Positions 19,878 through 30,354 of a DNA stretch of 64,000 bases are shown in pieces. The translations under genes and the position numbers were made by a program. Source of the DNA: Gracilaria gracilis (lineage: Eukaryota; Rhodophyta; Florideophyceae; Gracilariales; Gracilariaceae). The first letter of the stretch is position 1. Every line of letters begins with the position of its first letter. The stretch spans positions 274,307 to 338,306 of the forward strand of contig JARGSG010000090.1 in NCBI GenBank assembly GCA_030374805.1. The letters run 5' to 3'. The notes under the pieces were generated by a model that was not told the origin of the DNA, made no database searches, and was given only the letters and a program-made list of their open reading frames with translations.

Positions 19878-20515
19878 TATGTGATCGCAAAGCTCCTACT
19901 ACGGAAGCAAAGCGAAGTGTTTTGATCTAAAGTGCACAATTCTCAATCAAAATCTGCTTAAAAATTAGAAGTCTGCATGTTTTTGGTGATCTCTTTCGAA
20001 ATTGGCGGGGTGGCAAAATCTACCGCTTATATATAGAAAGCTTACAGCTGTTTCAAAAGTAATGCCACTGAGCTGGATATTTTGATCTACAAATGCGCCG
20101 TGTCACACGGCGCATTTTTCTGTCTTTCTGGACAGACACCCCGTTTGGATCATTTTAGTACCAACAAATGAGAATTTAAGGAAAAAAAACATCCAGAGTT
20201 TCCCAGATTTGGCTTTGTAACCAGTTTGACTCCAAAATTTCCTTTTCTTCATATTTACTCTCTACAACGATTTTATCCTCTTCGCACCAAATGCTTGGTA
20301 CTGTAAAATAACGCCTATCTGTAAAGAATATTTTAAACCTTTTATATCTAAAGTACATTAGCAAATTAAAGTAAATAAAACGAAAGCTCAAATGAGATTT
20401 CGTTTAGCATCCTAAAAAACGATTTCAAAAAGGAAGTCTTTTTCACAATCAAAACTGTTCTCAAAAGAGCTTTGCGACCTTTTTTTTCGAGAAGCCAGCT
20501 TCTTGAGGGGCTGAT
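19878..20515 (-). repeat. Repeat family A, copy A5 (minus, shortened)
   Basis: Reverse-complement matches to the family include the right terminus (GATCGCAAAGCTCCTACT at 19882), the palindrome with arms AAATGCGCCGTGT (about 20095-20121) and the left terminus near 20465-20515 (AAGCTGGCTTCTCG, GGTCGCAAAGCTC). The centre is shorter than in the 860-bp copy. Confidence 0.75.
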
Positions 20516-20593
20516 ATTGCTCTGACAAGCTTCTTTTTGCGGGCAGAACATGATTAACACAAAAGGCCTTCAACAGAATTATAAAATGTGAGT

Positions 20594-20620
20594 ATGATGA
20601 TGATGATGATGATGATGATT
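20594..20620. repeat. (ATG)9 microsatellite
   Basis: Nine perfect ATG/GAT trinucleotide units lie in non-coding DNA. Confidence 0.95.
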
Positions 20621-20829
20621 ACTTGAGCCATTGCTCATGCAGCTATTGAACATCATCTATTCTAATAGAGCTTTTTCACAAAACATAGCAAACTAAAAGA
20701 CAGTTGCTTAATACTAGCTAGTAGGGTGTATTATATTGTTAACCTTTGTCAGGCAGAACAGTAATAGATCGAAAAGTGCTGAAAACGTCAACATTGTAGC
20801 TAGTATAACTACGTACTTGCAGGGTCGGG

Positions 20830-21130
20830 TAAAATGAAACTTTATGCACTCGAAAAATCTTCGTCTTCTCTTCCATTTGCAATACATCTTATGGCAAATG
20901 AATGAGTAGTTTTGAAGATATGCATTACAGATGAGAGAGTCTTAAAAAGAGAAACCGATGGTGCTGGGTTGGAATTCTGCACAATTTTTTGAAAGAGGTG
21001 GAAGATTTTTTTATTCCTACCAGTTTTCCTCTCCCGGTGCATACTATACAGTTAAATGTACATTGCTGTGTGACCAATTTCCCCCTAACCGTTTTGGGAC
21101 TGAAACTTCTCAAGTCTAGTGAGATACACT
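20830..21130 (-). repeat. Repeat family B, copy 2
   Basis: This is the inverted partner of 16463-16765 (see that entry). It lies between repeat A5 and the ballast-domain gene. Confidence 0.65.
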
Positions 21131-21201
21131 TAAGAGTGGCCAATTAGGTTGCATGTAGGACTCGAACTGGTTGGTTGAGGAAACGGGTCTCTTTGATTGA
21201 A

Positions 21202-21900
21202 ATGCACATTGCAATGAGTGCGTGTCAATCAAATACCCAGGTGCACTTTACGCCACTGCCACGGAGTTTAAGACACCAAACCGCATTGAGACAGCAACCT
21301 CTTCCTCCCAACTTTGTTCATGATGCGAGCAGCACTCGCTCCCAGCCGATGATCCCGTACCACTCCAATAAGGATAATTCACCTCTCCCAATGCAACAAA
21401 GAATGCTACGTGACCCGACCGCAAGCTGCACAGCAGAAATTCTCAAATTCGAGAAGGAAGACGCGCCTGTGGCCTTCAACCTCGCAGCGAAAACTAAAGT
21501 TCTCGGTAGCATGAGCGGAGGTAGGACAGAGTGTCATATGGACACAGAGAGTAGCTCAGCAGCTAAAGTCGGTGATCCCAGCGCCAATAATTCAAACATT
21601 CTCCGCGTCACGACGGCAAACGAAGACGTGGCGTGCCACAAATGTGGTGGCACGCCGTGCTACTGGTTGCAGCTGGCGGGATCAGTGGTTAGCAAAACAG
21701 CAGTTGAATACCCTTTGCTCCATGAACCGATGCCTCACAATAATGCGGCTCGCAAAGTAGCCTACAAAACTTTCGTGTATGAGCGATATGGATTTGTGGG
21801 TGCAAAGAACCGGATCCAGCTACCACAGTGTGTCATGGAAGGCATTAGATCAATCTGGCCAGATGAGCATGGGGCCTTTATGGGTTTTAAGAAAGAATAA
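21202..21900 (+). CDS. P2X7 C-terminal (ballast)-like domain protein
   Basis: The 232-aa frame has an unstructured N-terminal half and a conserved-looking C-terminal domain from about residue 148. That domain contains CHKCGGTPCYW, then ARKVAYKTFVYERYGF, then RIQLPQCVMEGIRSIWPDEH ending in GAFMGFKKE. The order of Cys cluster, Arg-x3-Ala-Tyr, Pro-x-Cys-x4-Ile-Arg, Trp-Pro and Gly-Phe-Lys matches the zinc-binding intracellular domain at the end of animal P2X7 receptors (P2RX7_C). No receptor part is present. The gene converges on the piggyBac transposase with two bases between stops, so it is probably cargo of the same element. The ATG at 21202 is the first in frame. Confidence 0.65.
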   Translation: MHIAMSACQSNTQVHFTPLPRSLRHQTALRQQPLPPNFVHDASSTRSQPMIPYHSNKDNSPLPMQQRMLRDPTASCTAEILKFEKEDAPVAFNLAAKTKVLGSMSGGRTECHMDTESSSAAKVGDPSANNSNILRVTTANEDVACHKCGGTPCYWLQLAGSVVSKTAVEYPLLHEPMPHNNAARKVAYKTFVYERYGFVGAKNRIQLPQCVMEGIRSIWPDEHGAFMGFKKE

Positions 21901-21902
21901 CT

Positions 21903-23834
21903 TTAATTCTTGAAGAGGGCTTTGGAGGATTGCAGTGTTGTGATTACCGTATTACGCCGTTTTCGATGCCCTTTTGAGGAAAGTATTCGTTCTGCTAGAG
22001 CAACTGCTTCATGCAAATCGGGACGGGTTGTCCGCAATGTCTCTTTGTTGTGGTAAAATGAGAAGCAGTTGACGTGAAACCCTTTCTGGCACTCGGTACA
22101 GGAGTAAATTGTGTATTTGCTCCTACCTTCTGATGCCAATACAGAGCAGAGAATGCAATGAACTCTTTTGCGACCAGCGGTCTCGAGCAGAATGTGATGT
22201 CCGTTCCCTGGCGTTATAGTTGAAGCTCTAGAATCAGTATCGTTATGTAAAGGAGATAAAGTGCGTAGTGCGGCCTGCTTTTGCTGGTACTCAACGTGTT
22301 CAGCTACGAGCTGCAGAATAATACGTTGCTTTATATGCTGAACGTCGATGATACTGTCTCCCTTCCTTGTTATGGCGTTGAGTAGAGCATGGGCATTTAG
22401 AACGCTGGCATCTAGGGTGAACGTTAACAGACTAATAGGGACTCTTCTCTCCTTCCTCATAGTAGCAGATATTGATCTCAATTGATCAAAGCGATCAACG
22501 CCGTTCATAAAGAGATTGTATGCGACAATTGGAGACGGCACAGAAAGCATTGTGCGGCTCATCGACTCTTCACCTGTTCAGCGTAGTAATGGCGCGAGAC
22601 CATGGACACATTTCAGAGCATGATCGTCTGGTTTCTGTATACGCGATTTAGGTGTATCCGCGAGGTTATTTGTATAGAATGTAACAACTGACCGGTTTTT
22701 AAATACGATAAAGCCCGAGTTCTTCTCAACAGCAGGAGTTGCGTTCAAGGAGTTATTCTTCTGAAGTACTTGGACTAAACACCAGTCACCTCTCTTGGCG
22801 TGCTTCAGATCAGAAATGGCTTCCTTCAAAGCCGGCCGATTAATTCCGTCAATGTTTGTGAATCTAACTGTCCCTAGAACTTTGCATTCTCCATCGCTGA
22901 GTCGGGTCAATTGCCCCGCAAGCAATGGTCGCGTGTAGAAGTTGTCCATAACGAGCAGCCTTCCTTCAGCCGGTGCTGGATGCAACAGAGTTTGGTGCGC
23001 CATTTGCGTGCACTATAGTGCAGACGCCGACGATTTTGCAACTAAACTCCCATCCACCTTACGATCTACGGCACCTCGGAGATTCCGAAACAAATTCATA
23101 TACCTTTGAACTGAACTTTGTCCTGAAGTAATCCCAGAGCCGTTGTCTTGCAAGCTGTGCAAATATGCATGAGACCATCCGACGACTGCGTAAAATCTAA
23201 TGCTGTACCGCACTGGCTTGGACTTCATATAAGATCGAGCACGTGTTCGGCCTCTGCACCTTACTTTGTTTTCGTCGAGAGTACTTACGCCAACAGGAAC
23301 AGCTAGAGCTGCAGAATTTCTGGCATAGTGCTCTAAAAGATGGCGGCTATGCCACAACGGGTCGCGTAGAGCGATATCTTCTTCATATGCAGGATATATA
23401 CGGAGTGCTGCTCGAATGCTAAGAAAGCGGTCCCGTCCCATCACCTTCTTGAAAAATGGTATGCTCAAAAGTTCTGAAGAGCACCAGTAGTCTTTAAGCC
23501 GGTTCAACCGGTGTACCGATGTCGCAAGTTCCAGACCAAGGAATGCCATTAGTTCGTCCATGCGCAGCGGGCTTGTTATTTTCCCTCGTTTCAAGAGCTC
23601 ATTACCAGTCCATACACGCAAGCAATTTAGGAAGGAACTGTTCAGGAAGAGCAAAAACAAACCCATTTCTTTTCTATGCGCGTATGACCTTCTTATCAGA
23701 GCATCTTTAGCTAGATGCAACCCACTTACCTTGCGCCACCTTGCGCAGTACTCGACATTTTCGTACAGTTCACGTTCTTCTGCCGCTCCCAAGGCGGTCA
23801 CTGAAAATTCCTCTGCATCGCTTTCGTCACCCAA
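21903..23834 (-). pseudogene. piggyBac-type transposase with two in-frame stops
   Basis: A single minus-strand frame from 23834 to 21903 encodes a piggyBac (DDE_Tnp_1_7) transposase. The catalytic Asps appear in VSTLDENKVRCRGRTRARSY, VMDNFYTRPLLAG and MNGVDRFDQLRS. The end is a Cys-rich domain (CILCSVLASEG, CTECQKGFHVNCFSFYH), typical of the family and used in binding DNA ends. TAG near 23013 and TGA near 22578 interrupt the frame without shifting it. There is no in-frame ATG at the 5' edge. Otherwise the gene looks well preserved, which suggests recent loss of function. Confidence 0.85.
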
Positions 23835-24327
23835 AACCTGTCCAACAGTGCCAAGATTGCACTCAGAATCCTCAGAGCATGGAGACGGCTCATCCTGTTA
23901 GGGCGTGATAGCGACGGGGATGGTCGTTTCTGAAATGTTCATTTGTAAAGGATGTTTTAAGCCACAACCCGTACTATGGCTCGGGCTGAAGAACATCAAG
24001 CTGCTGCGAATGTCGGCAGGACGGGGAGAGAGGAACTATCAGCATGGTGGTGGAGAGGGTGGGTCACCCTTTTTGGCTGTTTTCTACAGGCTTGCGGTAC
24101 TGTTGTGGTGTGGCTGTACGCGTCGGGCTCACAAATTCCGGCGCACCTCCTCTGATCGCCAACTGACGCAATTTACTGGCATGAGATGAGTTGTATGTGC
24201 AATCTATTCTTGGGTGAGCGCAATATCTCCGGACGGGCTTCTGATTGGAATAAGAATGATCCATGACAATTTTTGTAATTGGTTCTATAGTAAACAGATT
24301 GAAATTGTTCCAATGGAAAAGACTTGC

Positions 24328-24463
24328 TTAAATCTATCCAGCTAGACTTAATCAAACCCAACAAGTGGCATTCCGAGGACGAACTGTTCCCGTAATTGCC
24401 CAATCATGGTCAAACCTTAAGTCTATCTCAATAGATTTAAGCAGCTCGTCCCAAAAGGGTTAA
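24328..24463. mobile_element. Probable piggyBac element end
   Basis: A subterminal inverted repeat pair (GCTTAAATCTATCCAGCTAG at 24328 and AATAGATTTAAGC near 24430-24442) is followed by CCCAAAAGGG and TTAA at 24460-24463. piggyBac elements insert at TTAA and often carry such subterminal repeats. The other end is not certain: TTAACCCTTTT at 15087 fits the motif but would make a 9.4-kb element. Confidence 0.4.
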
Positions 24464-25048
24464 ACGCACATTTCTGTATTGCGCACTTTTTATACATGAC
24501 CACTAATCCATAATCTAAAACATACTTGAGACCGTTGATGAATGTATCTACATCGTAAACCACCAGTTGTCGATGGTCTGTAAGTAGCGTAAGCTGTCCC
24601 ATAGTATTCTATCAGTTATCATGAATTAAATCTTGGGGTCTTTTACACAAGCAAGAGCATTTATGATTGATGATTGTTACAAAATTGTATTTTATTGCTT
24701 TCTGAAATATCACTCATATCATGTTCTGAAAGCAGTAAAATTTCTACTATTAGATGCTCTATTGTACGGTTCTTGGATAGGTTAAGAAACCGAGGCTCTA
24801 CTTTTCCGGAAACAATATCTTGTGCACTACAGCCGGGCCTATCAACTAGAGGAGGATTGTATTTCTGTAACATATTTTCTTACAAGGTTTCTTTTGGAGG
24901 AAAAAAGAATAAAGAGACCAGTATACTTTTGTTTCATTTTGATGGTTCTCCTGTCAAAATCTCTACGGTTTGGAAGATTTTGTATGCAAAGGCATCAATA
25001 GCACGCGTACTACGTTCTATGTGATACACATTACAAACACTGTTTGTC
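24464..25048. other. AT-rich intergenic region
   Basis: Only weak frames of 70-116 codons on opposite strands; no gene recognised. Confidence 0.4.
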
Positions 25049-25099
25049 GTCAGCATCACCATAGATTACAGAAATTCTGTAATCTATGGTGATGCTGAC
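25049..25099. repeat. 51-bp perfect palindrome
   Basis: Two 25-base arms (left arm starts GTCAGCATCACCATAGATTA) are perfect reverse complements around a single central A. It lies about 45 bp from the left edge of repeat A3. Confidence 0.95.
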
Positions 25100-25612
25100 A
25101 GCAATGCTGTAACAATCTGTCTATTTGTGGAACTGTATTTTTTATATCAGAGCTCCGAGAAGCAAGCTTCTCGTAAGAAATGGTCGCAAAGCTCTTTGAT
25201 AACTAGATGAGATTTTTATTCAGTTCTTAGGTTTTGGAATGTTATTAGAAATATGTTTGGTTAAAATATGTAATTGAGAGAAGTCTTTTGAAATATAAAT
25301 AAAAGAGATCTTTGTGGTTTTGTTAGGTCGTATTTTTTGACTACTTATTTACATTACATGATTGGAGGTTATATAGTCAAGCGTTTTGGCAGCAATCAGG
25401 CAAAAAAGTGAAAAAATAGTCACTTCTAAAAATTGCGTATATTTGAGCGTTCTGTACTGGGGGCTGCGGGAAATTCGATTAATAGAGATATTTAACCTAT
25501 TAAATTGAAAACGTACTGAAGGAAGCATTATACTCGTGTAAATTGCCGTTTTCCTCCGTCACTCTGACAAATAGTCACTGTACGTGTAGGGTTTGTGATA
25601 ATCTAAGCACTA

Positions 25613-27657
25613 CACCCAGTGACCGCAATTAGAATGGGTGTCTAAATAGTGTGGTAACAGATTTAATGTGGCTTACAATAACCCCCACTATTTGCGGTAT
25701 ACCCATCATCGAGTGCGGCCTAAATTAGTGTGGGTAAAGGCCATTTCCCTCGCAAAATGGCGGGCTCGTCTAGATTAAAAGTCGCCAAACGTCTTGTCTT
25801 TCTTCGAGCTCCAGGCCTCACATCGCAACATGACCGTTCCAACCTCTGGATCGCCAATCATTGCAGCGTTCTAACGCGCTGCCAGCAAACAAACCACAAT
25901 GGCACAAGACCACACCAACCCCACCAACCCTCCAGATGCCTCCGCAACAGATTTCTTCCGCCACTGAAACTCCATCTCTCACCGAGAAAAAGAAACGAAG
26001 CGTGGAACAATGTCCTCTCCATTGCCGATCGGGCCAAGATAGTGTCTTGGATGTGGGACCATGCTCAACAAAATGGCCAACGCCATGTTATATCGAAAAC
26101 AGTGCAGCAATTTCCCGGTTTCTTTCGCAGTAGCCCCAAAGCAAATTTACAAAAGGCAAGTAGGCTCTGGCGGAGCAGAAAGCAGTATGTGGATCGGAGG
26201 GAACCCGAGCACTCACGGGTCATGCACATCCATTACAAAGAGAACCCATCTTGGTATTAAGCGCATTAACTTGAAAGCTCGCAGTGGTAGAGGAAGAAAG
26301 ACGAGGACTTGGGTCACTGTTCTCCACCTCGATATGCTCCAAGAGTTCGACAGACCGCGAAAACTGGGCGTAAAATTCAACTGGAAGACCTTGCAGCTCA
26401 TGGCTAAAACGATGATACATCACTCTGACAAGCAAGAATATCACAAATTTGCCGTTGACAGTGGGACCGGAAAGCTTTTGACAAGTGGCATCACACGGAG
26501 ATGGGTTCAAACCTTTGCAGACCGGTACCGAATTGTAAGCCGCGCACACACGGGAAAGCACTTGCTTTCTCCACAAAAGACAACTTTCATCCACAAAGAG
26601 ATTGCCTACCATTTAGGGCATGTCTCGCGAATGTTTAGAAAAGGATTGTGGAAAGAAGAAAACGTTGAAAACGCAGACGAAACGCACTTCATGATCAACA
26701 TGGATAATGGCCGTACGCTTGGTTTCTGTGGAGAGAAAGAGGTTAAGTATGCAGATGTGGTTTCGGGTGGAGAGGGTATGACAATGGTTGTTCGAATTAG
26801 CGAGGTCCTTTGGCAAAGATTGAACCGGTGTTTATGGTTTTTCAGAACCAGAACAGCTCCTATCCAATACGGGGGGTGCCAGATGATGTGCCAAATGTTT
26901 CCTACCGTAGTGGGCCAAAAGGCTGGATGGACACGGTTGTTATGCCGCAATGGCTGGGAGAGAAAAGAGCTATCAATCGCTTGCCACACGAAAGGAAGAG
27001 GGTTTTGTTTGTGGACAATTGCAGTGGCCACAATCAAACTACGGAGCTGTTGTCTGCGGCGAATCACATTAAGACTGAGATACAATACTTTCCACCAAAC
27101 GCAACGCACCTTGTCCAGCCTGCTGATTCGTTTATCATTCAGAAAATCAAAAGCGCATGGAACGGGAGGTGGGAGAACTACAAGATGGAAATGGTTAAAA
27201 AGAAAGCTTGGTCTTCCTCTGGAAAGGTTAGGAATCCCGGAAAGGCGTTTTTTCTGCGTTTGGCAGGGTTGGAAGTGATGGATGTTAATCGGCAAAGAGA
27301 TGTTGACGGTTTGACATATGCCCGCAAAGCAATGATACGAACTGGTCTCTCTCTGAATGTTAATGGGCTGTGGGAAGAGAAGCAGTTATTTCCCAAGTTG
27401 CAGGAGATCATCGCCAAGCATCAAAACCATTTTGATTGTGATGCAGTGAAGATTGACAGTGACTCAGTCAATTGACACGGGTATTGCCAACCCACATTAA
27501 GTGCGTTGAGAATAAATAATGTGGCCCACATTAATTGAGACTGCTCCTTTATTAGTGTGGTACACTTCATAATGTGGGCCACACTATTTTATGTTTCTTT
27601 CTCCTCAAAACTGTTACAGAAAATAGTGTGACCCTCTCTAATTGCGGTCACTGGGTG
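25613..27657 (+). mobile_element. pogo/Tigger-like DNA transposon, 2,045 bp
   Basis: Terminal inverted repeats CACCCAGTGACCGCAATTAG (left) and its complement (right, ending CTGGGTG) are flanked by TA on both sides, the target duplication of the Tc1/mariner/pogo superfamily. Subterminal motifs such as TAGTGTGG and AATGTGGGCCACACT recur near both ends and are candidate transposase-binding sites. Confidence 0.9.
25730..27475 (+). pseudogene. pogo-like DDE transposase, two frameshifts
   Basis: The protein is spread over three frames. The N-terminal helix-turn-helix part (IADRAKIVSWMWDHAQQNG) lies in the frame 25730-26260. The middle (26250-26800) contains VENADETHFMINMDNG with the first catalytic Asp. 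The C-terminal part (26810-27475) contains VLFVDNCSGHNQTTE with the second Asp and HLVQPADSFIIQKIK with the third, 36 residues later. The layout matches DDE_1 (CENP-B/Tigger/pogo) transposases, which cut and paste at TA. Frameshifts lie at about 26160-26250 and 26800-26830; no splice signals explain them. The element is therefore probably inactive unless supplied in trans. Confidence 0.8.
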
Positions 27658-28092
27658 TAAACGTCATGTATCCAATATCGACAATACACCATCTTTCCCG
27701 CATCCCTCTGTCTTATTCAAAATATTTATAGTCTAGGACAATAACTTGGTGTCTTGAAAACCACATTGACACTGAACCAAGGGGTGCAAATCGGTTGTAA
27801 AAAAAGTTTTAACATCTGTTTAACAGATAACCTATAATTGACGGTACCAAATAATTGGTAAGAAGAGTAAAAAACCATTGTAGAAGGTTATTATGAAAAA
27901 AAGCAATTTTAGGAGTCATTATGATTGCAAATCTAGAATGGGGCAACTATGGACGTTTTTTTTCTTAGTAATTTAATTTGTTGGCAGTGGAATGATCCAA
28001 ACAGCTTATCTGTTCAGAAAGGCAACAAAATGCGCCGTGTGACACGGCGCATTTGTAGGGGTGAAAATGCTGCTCAATAGAGAATTAACGCA

Positions 28093-28410
28093 CTACGAAT
28101 TTCGTAGCCAATTTCGTGGTAGATGCTCACGAAACGAAAGTACGAAATTCGTATCTTTTCGATATTACGCAGTACGAAATTCGTATCCTGTACACGTAAC
28201 CAACGTAAACCTGCGTGTAAGCAAAAGCCTGCGTGCGGATGCTTGGGAGAGCTCAAGAGGTTTACTTGATGACGTGTGCAGCACATGGCATACGAAAAAC
28301 AGTTTCGTATCTTCCAGGTTTTTGCGACGTTGTTTTTCGTATCTCCGGTTCAATTTCGTATCGTGTATAGTGTGTTCAACGTGGCTACGAAAAACGCTAC
28401 GAAATTCGTA
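28093..28410. repeat. Cluster of TACGAAATTCGTA palindromes
   Basis: At least five palindromic sites are present: 28093-28107 (CTACGAATTTCGTAG), 28141-28153, 28173-28185, 28290-28310 (arms ATACGAAA/TTTCGTAT) and 28398-28410. Single arms such as TTTCGTATC lie between them. They occupy the left subterminal region of the Tc1 element and are probably transposase-binding sites. Confidence 0.8.
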
Positions 28411-28641
28411 CAGTCAGCGAAACTTCTTTATCTCAAAAAACACAACGGACATTTTCGTCGCAAGCTGACGCCCTCTAACAATATAACTACACAAGCAGTA
28501 GTGTAGTACATGGTACACTGCCCAGATAAACCGCCGTCCTGCACAGGCAATCTAATGAAAAACGAATGCCAATAAAGCAAACGAAGTTTATTTATCACAG
28601 CGAAATTTTATAACTGCATAAAGAACAATAATCACATAAAA

Positions 28642-29633
28642 CTATCTAATAGCCAGGTCATTCCTCCCCTTTTTCTCCACTACTGTAATCAAACGGTTAG
28701 GCAAAGACCTGTACAGGTTTTCAACCAGTAAATCAGGCATTTGATTCCACACATATTCCACTTTGTCGGCCAACGCTTCCACAGACTCAAATTGAGTGTG
28801 GTCAGCGTACACGTGCCTGGCCAGCCAAGCCCACACATTCTCAATAATGTTGAGATCTGGGCTCTTCGCTGGCCAGTCCATTACCGTAACGTTATGATCT
28901 TTGAGCCACCTCTTAGTAGCATTTGCTCGATGAGGACTAGCCCCATCATGCATTTTCACCTAGTGTCTCTGCCGCGTACGGCAACAAATCCTTCTGTAGA
29001 ACTTCAACGTAGCTGTCTGAGGTTATATTCCTATCAAATGCAGTCAGAGAACCACCTCCGTAGTAGGGAATGCAGCCCCAAACCATTAAAGATTTCCACC
29101 CTGCACCCTTTTAGAAAATATCTCCGGTTCTTTCCTTAAGTCGTGCCAATACGAAGCCAAACCATCCGGACCGTCAAGGTTAAACTTTTTCTCGTCCGAA
29201 AAAATAACTTTCTTCCATTCAATAGAGTTCCAACTGAGCTTTTCTTTCGCAAATAAAACACGCTTTTTTTGTGTTGAGCGTTCTTGTAAGGGCCAGACTT
29301 CATGTTCTTATGCTTTAGATACGGTACTTCGTGTAGTATTTGTTGAATTCTCCTCGTAGTGACGTTCAAATTGTACTTTTTTTGGACATCACTTGCGCTG
29401 GACTGGTGCATTGTGACGTCACGAATGATAGTACGTTTGGTCTTTTCGGAGAGTTTTTGGTTTCTTGCTTTCCATTTGCGTTGTTGATTCTTCTTTGGCC
29501 GCATTAGAAACTTTTGAATGGTTGTACGGTGACGGTCGAGCTCGTCTGCAATCGCCTGGTGCGACATGCCGTGGGAGTAATGCGCTAGAATTTGCGCTTT
29601 TTCCACGTCTGTTAGAAGGGAACCACGGGGCAT
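28642..29633 (-). pseudogene. Tc1 DD34E transposase, frameshifted
   Basis: The N-terminus MPRGSLLTDVEKAQILAHYS begins a helix-turn-helix (HQAIADELDRHRTTIQKFL). In another frame at about 29150-29250 lies VIFSDEKKFNLDGPDG with the first catalytic Asp. The last part (28642-28959) has MHDGASPHRA with the second Asp and SPDLNIIENVW with the Glu 34 residues later, giving DD34E. At least two frameshifts separate the parts; one lies at a poly-A run near 29270. The gene is inactive as read. Confidence 0.85.
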
Positions 29634-30126
29634 TATGGTGTTTTGGATAAGTACGGGGGCCTTTTAGGTGATTGGGAATGCAACGAGGAGGACGTTGTGA
29701 CAATTTGAGCTTTTTAGAGCTACTCTAAAGCGCGCGCTTTCTGTTTTGAATGTGGTTGGTGTTATAAAGTTTCGCAGATATATATAAAGTTCGTTTATTA
29801 TTATTGGTCTGCTGTGAACTTGCTTGGCTGTATGCTACTCTGTTTAGCACGTAAACTTGCTGGACGCTAGGACATGTGTTCTACGCGGTCCTTCAGAAGA
29901 AACACGTAAAGTATATTGTTCTAAATGTAAAATCCTGGTCTGAGATATAAAGATTTCGCTGACTGTAGTACGTAAACTCTCTAATGACCCTGTTTTTTAA
30001 ACAGCTGTAAGTATTATATGTATAAGCGGTAGATTTGGTAGCTTTGCCAATTTTGAAAGAGATTACCAAAAATATGCAGATAACTAGTTTTTCTGCAGAT
30101 TTTGACTGAGCAATCTAGACTTTAGC

Positions 30127-30354
30127 TCAAAACACATAGCTTTGTTTTCCTAGTAGGAGCTTTGCAATTATAAAAACTACAGTTCTATCGACAATGAGCC
30201 CATTCGGCCCGCTATTAAAATTTGTTTTAGCAAGCTCGTCATACTGCGCGTAGTAACGATCAAGAATGTTCTTTGTCAGATAGTCTTTCCGATCGGCAGC
30301 GATTGAAGACGGTGAACGTTGGCGCCAGGAGGCAATGGGTTTTTTGTGGGGCAC
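30127..30354 (-). pseudogene. Possible host gene fragment interrupted by repeat A3
   Basis: The frame reads KDYLTKNILDRYYAQYDELA, then TNFNSGPNGLIVDRTVVFI, before entering repeat A3 at about 30167. On the far side of A3 (leftward from 25144) an open frame continues for about 20 codons. No family is recognised and no ATG starts it. Confidence 0.25.

Larger units (their letters stand above)
25456..27704. mobile_element. Small terminal-inverted-repeat element (Harbinger-like?) disrupted by pogo-like element
   Basis: Outside the pogo-like element, 155 bases on the left and 47 on the right are absent from other family A copies. Their ends form an imperfect inverted repeat (GGGGCTGCGGGAAA and, reversed, AGGGATGCGGGAAA), flanked by CTG on both sides. 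A 3-bp CTG duplication and GGG termini fit PIF/Harbinger MITEs. No coding sequence belongs to it. Confidence 0.5.
28078..29983 (-). mobile_element. Tc1-like DNA transposon
   Basis: Imperfect terminal inverted repeats TAGAGAATTAACGCACTAC and, reversed, TAGAGAGTTTACGTACTAC bound about 1.9 kb inside repeat A3. The transposase lies at 28642-29633. The exact target duplication is unclear because the interrupted family A sequence reads CAATGACC elsewhere. Confidence 0.8.
25145..30167 (+). repeat. Repeat family A, copy A3, split by two insertions
   Basis: Family A sequence is found at 25145-25455, 27705-28077 and 29984-30167. The gaps are filled by a terminal-repeat element carrying a pogo-like transposon (25456-27704) and by a Tc1 element (28078-29983). 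The palindrome with arms AAATGCGCCGTGT is intact near 28029-28055. Confidence 0.8.

Noticed and set aside
21148..21175. B-box-like GTTCGAGTCC on the minus strand
   Set aside because: No A box upstream and no cloverleaf.
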